From positions 251,991 through 262,079 of the forward strand of contig WIDE01000031.1 of NCBI GenBank assembly GCA_015039315.1: a stretch of DNA of 10,089 bases, given 5' to 3'. Within the stretch, counting starts at the first letter, position 1; each line of letters begins with the position of its first letter. The position numbers were made by a program, and so were the translations under genes. The notes under the pieces are model-generated. The model worked only from the letters and a program-made list of their open reading frames with translations, had not been told where the DNA came from and ran no database searches. This document shows positions 1-8,306 of this stretch, piece by piece. This stretch comes from Clavulina sp. PMI_390. Taxonomy: Eukaryota; Basidiomycota; Agaricomycetes; Cantharellales; Hydnaceae.

Positions 1-86
1 CTTGCACATGTCCTCAGGCGGATTCCAGAATAAAGATAATTACGTGGACTATAACATGTACATCAGAGGTAGGAACCAATCCACAA
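1..86. other. 3' flank of MMM1
   Basis: This short stretch lies downstream of the MMM1 stop codon on the minus strand and presumably carries its 3' untranslated region. I see no conserved coding sequence in it. A plus-strand open frame runs through it and on into the MMM1 terminal exon, but that frame is only the antisense of the real gene. Confidence 0.4.
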
Positions 87-1388
87 TCATTTCTCCACAT
101 AAACATCCACTGTCTTATGCAACATCCCAGCTGGAGTACCTGGTATACTCCCTTCCCCAGATTCTTCGTCGTCTACTTCTGTTTCACCGTCACTCATGGT
201 GCTGCCACCGCCACCGCCTCCACTGCGATTCCGTATCCCAGGTAGCACGATCCGATACTCTGCCAGACGCGAGGCGATGCTTGCGCGTATCCGTGCCTCG
301 ATCATCTCGTGCACTTTCGGGACGTTGGCGAGCTGGGCCCGTGAGCCCATTTGAGAGGATTGGTTGAGGGCGAGTTTGAATGATGGGTCAAGACGGAGGG
401 TGAATGTAGGTGTATCGGGTGTTGGAGGGATGAGGATCAGCTAGGAGGTGGGTTTACGAGTATTAGTCGAGTAATAGAATGGTAGAGAAGGAATTGCATG
501 TGAGAGCCTACCTTGCCGCTGAATATTGATAGTGAGAGGGTGATGGAGATAGGGAGACGGGCAAAGAAGGCGGTGGGGTAATTGAAGAGGAAGGATGTGG
601 AGAGTGTGAGGGAAACAGAATCGTCGTAGGATATATCGAATTCGATATGCTGCGAGCGAATGAAGCATAGATGGTTTATGGTTAGGCCAGCAGATTGAAC
701 GAAGAAGGAGATGGCTACGCACTGGACAGGAATCATCCGCGTTCCGTCGTATTCTCCCGTTTGACAGTTGGGGTGCAGACTTTCCTAGCGACACTGCGTG
801 AACTCTTGCAGGAGACTTCCATATAAACATCAGCGAAAATTTGATGATAGATTATGAGTACTGACAGGCTCACCAGCACGCTTGTCTGCAAGACACCCTG
901 CACCCAACGCTCAATGCTTCGTTGAGCAGCACGATTACCTGCCGCACCAGGAAGGTTCCCTCGAAGATCTGCCCTATATGCCTTTGCAATCTGGGCATGA
1001 TGAGATGAATAACCAATGTTAGCTTTCATCCAGGTAGAAACAAAGATGGGAGGAAGCGGCGCACCCCATCAAGCAGTAGATTGAACCACCCCAACGATTC
1101 CTGCCGTGTCACATCGAATTGGAAGTCCTCAAAAGAATCTTTGAGGCTCGGATGAGGTCTCATGTAGTGTTGTAGATTCGCCGGGACCGAGGTATGTTTG
1201 AGGTCTGCCTCGGTTTCGCCTCCCCCAGCATCGCTTGTCACTTCATCGGCGGCAACGTCGGATTCAGATTGTAGAGGGGTGTTTTCGAAGAAGAGATAGC
1301 GGAAGATGAGGTACATGAGAGCCAATATTGAGGCTTGGCCGAGGATGAAGCCTTGGGTGAACGTGGGTGTGAGGGAGAAGATTGCCAT
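87..1388 (-). CDS. MMM1: Maintenance of mitochondrial morphology protein 1 (ERMES subunit, SMP domain)
   Basis: MMM1 is the ER-anchored subunit of ERMES. With Mdm12, Mdm34 and Mdm10 it tethers the ER to mitochondria and passes phospholipids between them. Five exons read 1388-1065, 990-874, 815-723, 649-512 and 440-87 (minus strand); all four introns (58-74 nt) are phase 0 with GT-AG ends, and two have clear CTAAC branch points. The product is 341 aa. Residues about 11-34 (FTQGFILGQASILALMYLIF) are a single membrane segment near the N terminus, as expected. After a variable linker, the SMP lipid-binding domain spans about 97-293, with landmarks ESLGWFNLLL, SAPQLSNGRI, SVSLTLSTSFLFNYP and GSRAQLANVPKV. 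The start codon has a strong context (CAAACATGG). The C terminus carries six glycines (298-303) and an acidic stretch (about 308-321) beyond the SMP core. The family call is based on remembered motif order. The exon 2/3 junction is the least certain part. Confidence 0.93.
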
Positions 1389-1407
1389 GTTTGAGGGAAG
1401 CTTCAGC

Positions 1408-1677
1408 GAGAAAGAGCCTTATTATGGGATTTTGTGGGCTCTGTGATGTATTTCTATCGCTTCAAAAGCATTTGGAACGGTTGGCTAGAAGCAGTGGCGC
1501 AAATCTGGCGGGCAGGGGAGGGGAGTGACGGTTTCTCGGCGAGAGAAAGAGCCTTATTGTGGGATTTTGTGGGCTCTCTGATGTATTTCTATCGCTTCAA
1601 AAGCATTTGGAACGGTTGGCTAGAAGCAGTGGCGCAAATCTGGCGGGCAGGGGAGGGGAGTGACGGTTTCTCGGCAC
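1408..1677. repeat. Tandem duplication, two copies of 135 bp
   Basis: Copy 1 (1408-1542) and copy 2 (1543-1677) abut directly. Read base by base, they differ over the first 133 positions only at 1424/1559 (A versus G) and 1443/1578 (G versus C), and then at the last two bases, where the unit ends. Such similarity suggests a recent duplication. The unit contains a G-rich block (GGCGGGCAGGGGAGGGGAG) that is therefore present twice. As 135 is a multiple of three, an open frame crosses both copies, but nothing suggests it is translated. The first copy starts only 20 bp upstream of the MMM1 start codon, so it probably lies in the MMM1 5' UTR or core promoter. Confidence 0.95.
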
Positions 1678-1678
1678 C

Positions 1679-1690
1679 GTGACGCGTCAC
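1679..1690. promoter_or_regulatory. Perfect 12-bp palindrome with ACGCGT core (MCB-like)
   Basis: GTGACGCGTCAC is its own reverse complement and sits 77 bp before the ELP6 start codon, right after the second copy of the tandem repeat. Its centre, ACGCGT, matches the MluI cell-cycle box bound in yeasts by MBF (Mbp1-Swi6). Its outer part resembles half of a CRE-like TGACG site. A further TCACGT follows nearby. The palindrome is seen directly; binding by any factor is inference. Confidence 0.35.
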
Positions 1691-1766
1691 CTCTCGTCAC
1701 GTCGATCGTCCCTCCCCTTCCCGCCCAAAAAGTTGCATTCTTGTTCTCGCACATCCAGAATCCCTC

Positions 1767-2764
1767 ATGATTATCCCGGGAATCGATATTGACAATGGAA
1801 AAATTGCCGTGATTACGGAGCAGCTTGATTCAGAGGCAGAATTCCTCCTGCATCGAGTTCTCTCCAGCCAACTAAAGGACCGTGACCATGGGCATTGCAT
1901 TCTGGTATCGACCTACCATGATCTAAGCCACTGGTCCACCCTAGAGTCTCGCTCTGTATGTCCAGGCCACTTGTCGTGGGAAGACACTTCCTGATCTACC
2001 CGAACTTGGTCGTCCAATTGATCGTCCCCTGCTTGAATACGCGAGTAGAATATCCAGCTATCCTCCCCGCACTTGTCGAAACGATTCGAGTTCATAGACT
2101 CTCAACTTCTTCTTGAATCACTTGATGGTGACTGCTCATTGCACCTAACAACACTCTATGGAAAAATCATTCAACGCGTTGACGAGATCACCGCCGGTTA
2201 TGCTACTCCTCAGTCTCGATCGGAGTCGTCAATAAATGTTGTGATTCAGGATCTTTCTCACCTCTCTTGGATTGGTGCAAAAGAAGGTGACATTATTCGA
2301 TTTTATCGAGCTCTCCGAGGAGCGTGTGTCAAGGTGCGCAGCTGTGCGAACATTCATCACTGTATCCTAGTGCTCCTCGCAAATCAAATAATCCACATCG
2401 CTCCCAAATGGTTTCAGCGTGGTGCCTCTTTGATATTATCGATACGCATTCTCGCCACGGAACCTCCCAACCCCATCCTTCGCGACGTACTCTCCCATAA
2501 TCACCTCATCATTGAAGTCTTACCGCTATCGAGCGGGCGTAGCGGCGCAGTATCTGGAGAGGTGCTTTTATGTCTATTGCTGATGTGCCTGGTAGAACTC
2601 ACTTTTCGCGCATTCAGATCATTGTTCGACCAGGTCCCTGGGGTCTGGGATCGGAAACTCCCACTGTCATACCAACGACGACCAGAAAAACTGCGGTCCA
2701 ATATAGGCTGACTGACTCTGGAGCAGTATTCTTTCAAAAAGGAACCGCCGGAGGAGTGCTATGA
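1767..2764 (+). CDS. ELP6: Elongator complex protein 6
   Basis: Elp6 forms a RecA-like ring with Elp4 and Elp5. This ring binds the Elp1-Elp2-Elp3 core of Elongator, which modifies wobble uridines of tRNAs in the cytoplasm. Four exons read 1767-1955, 2058-2333, 2418-2561 and 2618-2764, all joined in phase 0, giving 251 aa. Introns are 102, 84 and 56 nt; the first has a classic GTATGT donor. Recognisable parts are the N-terminal EQLDSEAEFLLHRVL, the strand HCILVSTYHDLSHW (about 43-56), a Walker-B-like INVVIQDLSHLSW (about 122-134), IIRFYRALRGACVK ending exon 2, the block LPLSSGRSGAVSGE ending exon 3, and the C-terminal AVQYRLTDSGAVFFQKGT. No Walker A P-loop is visible, which fits Elp6. The third intron has an unusual donor (GTGCTT), but the coding frames on both sides demand it. 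The start at 1767 is the only ATG that fits the N terminus. The first acceptor is the weakest junction. Confidence 0.88.
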
Positions 2765-3694
2765 TCCGCCGCTTATCCAAATTCACCAGTTGTACCGCTA
2801 CTATTGTGACGCCTTAGGCTCAACAATAACCTCAATCACCCTTCGATTTGTGGAACAAGGGCCCATGAGACTTTGAAGGAGGGCAACCGATTTCAGCGGC
2901 CACCTCGACGACTCCGATCAATGCCTGAGGCAGGTGGCTTTGGGTAGATAGAATACACTTAGAACACGGTGAACGTTATTTTAGGATCACCAGCTCCTTG
3001 AAGAACGCTGCAATTGTGTTTAGTTTCTGCTGACGACAGCCACCACTCATAGCGGGGTCAGTCCGCGTCATGAATAGTGATCGGTTCGGCCAGCCCCGAA
3101 AAGCTACCCCGATGTAAACAAGTCACAGCTTCCCCAAAAAAGTATGCCGTCGTTTCCAAGCCTTCAGCGTGATGGGAAGAATCGTGCATGTTTAGATATG
3201 ACCATCCCATGGTCATGGCACGAATTTATTCCGTTCTTGGTGATGTCATCAGCCTCATAACACTCCCGTTCATCAACGACCGATCCAGTTCCCCAGCATG
3301 TGCAAACAAGTATCCACCGTTCATGCTAATTGCAGCATTCTGCCCTACAAGTTCAGCTTGCCTCCACCAAAGATTGCTTACACACGGCATCCTACAGAAA
3401 CCTGGTGGTGCTGTTGCTCGGACCTCTCTTCAGTCCCCGCTCGATGATGCCAGCAGTCAACCTTCTGGATCCGCTGTTTGAGGCATCGACCGAGGATGCG
3501 CGGTTTCGTGGAGCTGATTTCAAATGAGCGACAGTCGGCTTCCGCCTGGGGAAGTATATTAATCACCGACTCAAATGATGATCAAGGCTTTCATTTTGCT
3601 ATCTATGAAATTCGCCCCGCCCAAGCGGCGTCCATCGAGCTCTTCGAACGAATCATTTCCCGATCACTCATGCACGAATGACCGCCCGTCTGCT
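2765..3694. other. Gene-poor interval downstream of ELP6
   Basis: About 930 bp between the ELP6 stop codon and the promoter of the membrane-protein gene. From 2765 to about 3185 I find no coding frame, tRNA or repeat on either strand. From about 3190 to 3680 there are several overlapping short frames with no recognisable domain. One of these is described separately as a possible relic. The start presumably contains the ELP6 3' UTR. Confidence 0.5.
3310..3585 (+). pseudogene. Possible small gene or decayed coding relic, unrecognised
   Basis: A plus-strand frame encodes a stretch that looks protein-like (YRNLVVLLLGPLFSPRS, then LLDPLFEASTEDARFRGADF). It stops at a TGA at 3525-3527, and the same frame then stays open for a further 18 codons (reading VGFRLGKYINHRLK) to a second TGA at 3582-3584. 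A possible intron ends upstream, with GCTAAT before TTCAG at 3351-3356, which would make the frame an internal or last exon. I recognise no family. It may be a remnant with a premature stop, a short real gene, or chance. A shifted frame at 3478-3681 is also open and equally unassigned. Confidence 0.2.
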
Positions 3695-3700
3695 TATAAA
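3695..3700 (+). promoter_or_regulatory. TATA box of the DUF6534 gene
   Basis: TATAAA lies 150 bp before the start codon at 3850, in an otherwise mixed-composition region and in the right orientation. A pyrimidine-rich stretch follows (about 3720-3800), as is common between TATA and start in fungi. The start codon has a favourable CACCATG context. Confidence 0.45.
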
Positions 3701-3849
3701 CCTACATGCTAGGCGATCATTACTCCACCCCACCATCGTGCTCGCTCGATACCCTGTCGTTTTGGGTCTGAATTCGTCTGTATTTTCGCCATCGTTCTCG
3801 CCGCCCATCTTGCTGGTCATTTAGTGGTGGCGAGGTCCATATCATCACC

Positions 3850-5876
3850 ATGTCCAATTCCACAACTACAACGCAGATCCCCACGGCGGAAATGCTGCTC
3901 TTGGCCCGGGACCTAGTGGGGCCTTTGCTTCTCGGGGCTTTGTTGAACGTTTGGCTGGTGAGTCCTTCTCTGGTCCACGAGAAGGCAAACAGTGTACTGA
4001 ATGCCTACAACTCTCTAGTATGGCGCATTCATTATGCAGGTTCATACATACTTCCAACATAGCCCGAAGTAGAAGCTCTTCGCCATTTGCTTCGCATACT
4101 AGACACTGACGTTCGGAATAGGGACCCACTATGGATGAAAATTATGGTTGGTGGCCTTACAATCATTGATACCCTAAATACGGTCGTTTCTTGCTATGTT
4201 GGGTATGACTTCTCTGTCAACGATTTCGGTACGTGCGCCATGCTATGATCCCATGGCAAACGAAATTCTGTGCTGAATGTACTCCCCTGTTAGGTGATGT
4301 ACCGAGGATCCTCACGGCTACGAAAAGTGAGCAAATAATTTGTCTGGAAGCAATATCTTGATTCTAACATTCCTTCAGTGTTCGCTCTCAGTCAGTATTA
4401 GTTTCTACACCATGCACGCAACCATATAATACCAACTAACATTGCGAACGATAACCTACCTAGTGATCATCACTGTTAGTTTTTCGTCTATATCCTCATG
4501 AAGAGACAGCATCTCATCGCAATTTTTGACTCCAGATCGCCGTCACTGGTTCTATTGTGCAAATATTCTTTGGACTGTACGTCCACCGATTCATTCGATT
4601 CATCCCACACAACTCATCGCACCCATTACTGCACCTAGGCGTGTAAAATGGCTTACCGGGAATCAGTGGCTGGGATGGGCACTCATTATCGCGGCCTTTG
4701 CCCAGAGCTGTGAGTCAGCAATACCAAGCGGCCACTCGCCAAGCACTCCTTGCCAATCATGAACTGACATTTCCCCGACTCAGTGCTTGGAATCGGCTGC
4801 GCAATAGGTATGTGTTCAAATCCCCCAAGCCATTTATTGGATAGTTGGCGCTCACAATTTCTTTTGCTAGGCGGCGAAATTCTTTTAGAATTCGTAGAAT
4901 TCCAGAAGTTCAGAGGCTTGGTCATTGGTATGTTGCGGTAACTGCCAAGTCCTGCCCAGTGCTTCTGATCAGTCGATCGCATCATTCTACGCACAAAAGC
5001 TTGGCTGGTCATCGCCGCTGTTGTTGACCTCACCATTGCCGCTATTCTCGTCACCTTTTTGAGGAACGCAAAGACAGGCTTTGAAGAGACTGATGATTTC
5101 CTGGAAACCCTAACCAAACGTGGGTCATTTTGCGACTGTTTTGTTACTTGGCAGATCATTGATGAATCCTTCCCTCAGTTACCATTCAGACTGGGTTGAT
5201 CACTGGTACGCGCGGCCAAGCCGACTAACCCATGCGATAGTCTGATTGATTAATTCTCGATAATAGCCGTATGGGCCACCGTTGACCTCGTCCTTTTCGT
5301 CAGTACCGGAGTACCCTACCCAATGGCATGGTTAACTCACCTTGCCCTTACAGATGACTTTGGACAACAACTGGCATTTCATGCTCAACATGACACTGGC
5401 AAAGCTGTTGAGTTCATCAGCTTGGTTCGCACACACGTAATATTGACGCGTGATTTTCCAGATACGGGAACTGCCTTATGAGCTCTCTGAATGCTCGCAT
5501 GGAATGGCACAGGTCTCAACATCTGAGCTCATCCAGGCTCCAGAGATTTGTACGTTCGCTCACGATGCGCGCTCCTTGAACCCATGACTAATGCGCCTCT
5601 TCGTCTTTCATGGTCCCTCCCACCGTCATTCAGGCAAACACGGATAAGGAGAGTCACACGTATCCGAACTTCCACGGCACTACTGCTACCGCAGGTGTCC
5701 ATATGGACGATATCGAGATGGACGCCCAAGGAGCTTATCCTGACAGTCGAGACTCCATCCGTAATGATCACAAGCAGGTGGTTACCGGTGGAACTACCTT
5801 CATGGTGCCAATCAAACATACGGCCACTGTCGGAATCAATAAGCAAGACAAAGGAAGACTTGTCTGGGACATGTGA
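3850..5876 (+). CDS. Polytopic membrane protein, DUF6533/DUF6534-type, 16 exons
   Basis: I could join 16 exons in consistent phase with GT-AG borders: 3850-3957, 4019-4068, 4122-4228, 4294-4326, 4379-4390, 4464-4474, 4536-4576, 4639-4709, 4784-4807, 4871-4927, 5000-5119, 5179-5205, 5267-5298, 5354-5406, 5462-5549 and 5634-5876. They give 358 aa, a usual length for this family. Introns are 52-84 nt. Family landmarks appear in order: LVGPLLLGALLNVWLYG (22-38), DPLWMKIMV (54-62), TGSIVQIFFGLRVKWLTGN (111-129), VEFQKFRGLVI, AWLVIAAVVDLTIAAILVTF (172-191) and LYGNCLMSSLNAR (249-261). Six or seven hydrophobic segments are spaced along 22-250; DUF6534 proper covers about 178-265. The polar tail (279-358) is probably cytosolic. 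Exons 5 and 6 are only 12 and 11 nt, and the donor GTTGAG after exon 14 is irregular. The family is highly expanded in mushrooms and, to my knowledge, of unknown function; a receptor-like role is only a guess. Confidence 0.85.
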
Positions 5877-6458
5877 TCGCCCAAGATACTCGTACATCTT
5901 TTCGATGGGCTGGCTCATCTCGGCTGCTATTGCATCTCTCCTGTATTAATCTTCGATTTTTGTACTACCACTCATATACCTTAGCCTAGCAGCGGTTTTC
6001 AGCGGCGCACTACTCGCTCCATCAGTCCTATTCTGGGCATTTTTAGGGCTTGCTGACTAGCCGATCACTCTTCCCTGAAGAAGTGCAACAAGAACAACGA
6101 CGACATTATTGAAAAGATAGATGAGCACTGTGAATAGTGCATGAGGACACTAGGAAGCGTTTCGCGTCGTCAGAAGAGATAGGCTGCAGCGTAATGATGA
6201 GCAACGTGCCGTGCGCCGTGACAAATGCATAAAGACCTCTTGAATATAGACAATTTGACTATTAGTACCATACGCACACCGTGCGGCTCTAGGACAGTCA
6301 TATTACATGCGGACATCTGCTATCATATCCAGCATCCAGCCCCAGAAACTCAATCCCCCCATACTCCTCAGATCCTCTGCCTCATTCATCTTTGTTACCA
6401 TCACCCATGACACCCCTCTGCTATCCTGATGTCGCGAAAATTCCTCGTGTCGATTGTG
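5877..6458. other. Convergent intergenic region
   Basis: The membrane-protein gene (plus) and the first F-box gene (minus) end towards each other here, so 3' untranslated regions and transcript ends of both should lie in these 582 bp. Several short frames cross it, none with a recognisable motif. I see no tRNA, repeat or transposon end. Confidence 0.5.
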
Positions 6459-7787
6459 TCATTCAAGGCTCCATCGCACGTCCAATGGAATGGCTCGCAG
6501 GCGGTTTATAACACTATGAGTCCCAGAGGAATCAGCAATAGTAGAAACGCGTTTCGATTCTTCTATCGAAATTGTCCTGAGAGCGGGGAGGAAGGTCATA
6601 TGTGCAGCTGAAGTGGTCTTGGACTTGACGAGGGCTTCTCGCTCCTCAGCGATTGGTTCGAGAACCATCTGGGGAGAGCGACAGTCGTCAAGACGCAATA
6701 CCTCCGCGTTGGCAAAAGCGCGCAAGACATAATGCGTAACATTGGAGTTCGAGGCAAAATTGGTAAATATTACTTCGCGGATAGGCATTTCTGCGAGGAT
6801 GCGAAGTAGACGTTCGGGCGTCCTATCGGGCCTCTTTTCATGCCAATCAAAGGATTTATACGCCCTATCCCATTTGATGGTAAGACATGAGAGGGAAGGG
6901 GTGGAAATGTCATGCCAAAGAAAGAGGTCGCTGGTGGTCATTCTCTCGAGAACAGGGAGAGAGACTTTGGCGATGGGCATTTCTGATATCAGATCTCGGG
7001 TCGTGATCGCCAGATCGAGGCGTAGCTCTTTCAAGGCGGGAAGTTTGGCGAGTGTCGCGCATATCTTGGGCCACCAGTGTGCAACGACATCGAGGTCCAG
7101 TGTAGAAAGGGTAGGCCAAGGTAAATCGATGACAGGGGGAAGGTATGCTTTCGGATCAGTAAATCTGAGGATCTGTAGAGGGGTGCGCTGAGGTGAAATG
7201 CACCACTTCTCTCCCCAAGGCACGTCCTCTCGAATCGCCCAAGGGGGCAGCGAATACCACAAGCGGGGGCGTATAATTTCTAGCTCTTGCAAAATTGGAG
7301 TATTGCAGAGTTGCATGAAAAGCAGCGGTTCTGAAGTCCCCGTGATTTCTTCAAAAGACAGAGAAATCGAGCAACATCGGTACATATGCGGACGGAGGAG
7401 GTCATACATCGACCTCCATTCCCTCTCGATCTCGAGAGCATCCTCCGCGGATGCCGGCGAGTCCTTCCAAGACCGAGCTAGATGAACATTGACTGGAATC
7501 TGCTTTGATCTCTCGAGGAAGACACGCACACGGGCAAAGTCACTTGAGCAGACCCGGGTGCGAGCATTCAGGTCAGGCGACTGTGTGGCCAATGGCAATG
7601 TGACATATATCTCCACCCATAGCAGAGGATAGTCAATGGCCAGATTACGCCAATGAGAGTTCACGGCGGTGAATGTAGCGAGAGCGAGGACGGAATCTTG
7701 CACAGTCTCCCTTTTATCGAACACGACGTATCCGAACACGAGCAAGAGGACTTCGCGAGGGAGCAACTCGATCGACATGGGTCCCAT
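6459..7787 (-). CDS. F-box domain protein (intronless), paralog of the gene at 8307-9710
   Basis: The N-terminal F-box (about residues 6-60: LPREVLLLVFGYVVF, then LATFTAVNSHWRNLA and YPLLWVEI) has the usual order of LP-EVLL, a W-R turn and a terminal P-LW. F-box proteins normally join SCF ubiquitin ligases through Skp1 and choose substrates with the remaining part. Here that part has loosely leucine-rich strands (ILQELEI, PLQILRF, WPTLSTLDL, LPALKELRL), typical of the large mushroom F-box families. The frame is one uninterrupted exon of 442 aa. A second ATG three codons in (at 7778) matches the start of the paralog better, so the true start may be there. It is transcribed away from its paralog. 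The substrate is unknown, and Skp1 binding is inferred from family only. Confidence 0.85.
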   Translation of the reverse strand: MGPMSIELLPREVLLLVFGYVVFDKRETVQDSVLALATFTAVNSHWRNLAIDYPLLWVEIYVTLPLATQSPDLNARTRVCSSDFARVRVFLERSKQIPVNVHLARSWKDSPASAEDALEIEREWRSMYDLLRPHMYRCCSISLSFEEITGTSEPLLFMQLCNTPILQELEIIRPRLWYSLPPWAIREDVPWGEKWCISPQRTPLQILRFTDPKAYLPPVIDLPWPTLSTLDLDVVAHWWPKICATLAKLPALKELRLDLAITTRDLISEMPIAKVSLPVLERMTTSDLFLWHDISTPSLSCLTIKWDRAYKSFDWHEKRPDRTPERLLRILAEMPIREVIFTNFASNSNVTHYVLRAFANAEVLRLDDCRSPQMVLEPIAEEREALVKSKTTSAAHMTFLPALRTISIEESKRVSTIADSSGTHSVINRLRAIPLDVRWSLE

Positions 7788-7843
7788 AGTGATTTATGAG
7801 GAGTGGTCACCAGCATGGGGTCTTTGATAAAGGACGAAGGGTC

Positions 7844-7858
7844 GGGAGATATATCCCC
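7844..7858 (-). promoter_or_regulatory. AT-rich near-palindrome, possible TATA element of the minus-strand F-box gene
   Basis: GGGAGATATATCCCC contains the perfect palindrome GATATATC (7848-7855), flanked by G and C runs that pair apart from one mismatch. Its core lies about 61-68 bp upstream of the start at 7787. It could act as a TATA-like core element or a dimer binding site. Position and composition are the only evidence. Confidence 0.25.
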
Positions 7859-8177
7859 TAATAGTATGGCCGAGTGAGAGGGTCAGCACGAGGGGTATCC
7901 CTGTTGGAAGGAGGAGGCGATTGTGTCAGCCGTGGGAAACGCCCATGATTCACAGGCGGTCCTGATGGCGGTACACCACTGGGTTGTGTCCACATACATC
8001 TAACGTTGAAAGCTGGAGTCATCTCGAGCAAACGAAGGGTACCACTCATTTCTAACACTAGATGGTCCCTAGCACAGCTTCTGAGCCGCCATTTGACGAG
8101 GCTGCGTCTGGACCGCTTTGGCACAACAATAACTCAGTTAGATCGCATGCCTCGCCTGATCCATGATTACTCGTGGC

Positions 8178-8186
8178 TAAATAAAG
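8178..8186 (+). promoter_or_regulatory. Possible TATA-like element of the plus-strand F-box gene
   Basis: TAAATAAAG lies 121-129 bp before the start at 8307 in a GC-rich setting, at a distance like that of the TATA box of the membrane-protein gene. It also contains AATAAA, a poly(A)-signal motif, so a role in ending an unrecognised transcript is an alternative. Confidence 0.2.
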
Positions 8187-8306
8187 CAGGACTGGGGGCT
8201 GTGTCTTAACATCCTCTCCTCGTTTCCCCCATCTCGTCATCTAGGCTACCCATATTTGACCGTTGCCCACCCAAACAACCCTCCTCACCCCTACATCTTC
8301 CACTCC

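Larger units (their letters stand above)
1389..1766. promoter_or_regulatory. Divergent promoter region shared by MMM1 and ELP6
   Basis: The start codons of MMM1 (minus) and ELP6 (plus) are 378 bp apart and face away from each other, so this interval should hold the upstream control sequences of both. Most of it (1408-1677) is a two-copy 135-bp tandem duplication. The remainder, on the ELP6 side, holds a palindrome with an ACGCGT core and then a pyrimidine-rich stretch (about 1708-1728) that resembles fungal core promoters. I see no clear TATA box. Confidence 0.6.
7788..8306. promoter_or_regulatory. Divergent promoter region between the F-box paralogs
   Basis: The start codons of the two F-box genes point away from each other across 519 bp. 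Possible TATA elements for each gene lie 62-68 bp (minus gene) and 121-129 bp (plus gene) from the starts. Short frames on both strands within the interval encode low-complexity or unpatterned peptides and are not supported as genes. Confidence 0.45.

Noticed and set aside
2..367. Plus-strand frame at the left edge
   Set aside because: It is antisense to the MMM1 terminal exon, and its Arg/His/Ser-rich composition reflects the complement of Gly- and acid-rich coding sequence.
1408..1677. CRISPR-like or transposon repeat
   Set aside because: There are two abutting long copies with no spacers, no terminal inverted repeats and no transposase. A simple tandem duplication explains it.
1434..1682. 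Open frame of about 80 codons across both copies of the 135-bp repeat
   Set aside because: It stays open only because the repeat length is divisible by three and neither copy has a stop in that frame. It lies in the divergent promoter and shows no known motif.
2073..2711. Long plus-strand frame through ELP6
   Set aside because: It reads through two introns of ELP6. The conserved C-terminus is in a different frame after the intron at 2562-2617, and the frame has no ATG at its start.
4686..5159. Minus-strand frame of 157 codons
   Set aside because: It is antisense to exons and introns of the DUF6534 gene, whose plus-strand exons match the family in order. The antisense peptide has no recognisable motif.
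5529..5949. Overlapping frames on both strands at the 3' end of the DUF6534 gene
   Set aside because: They are shadows of the last exon (5634-5876), which continues the protein in phase from the previous exon.
6742..7191. Plus-strand frame inside the first F-box gene
   Set aside because: It is antisense to a 442-codon frame with clear homology to the neighbouring paralog.
7858..8240. Short frames on both strands between the F-box genes
   Set aside because: They overlap each other, are rich in Pro/Arg/Ser, and show no domain, so promoter sequence is the simpler reading.
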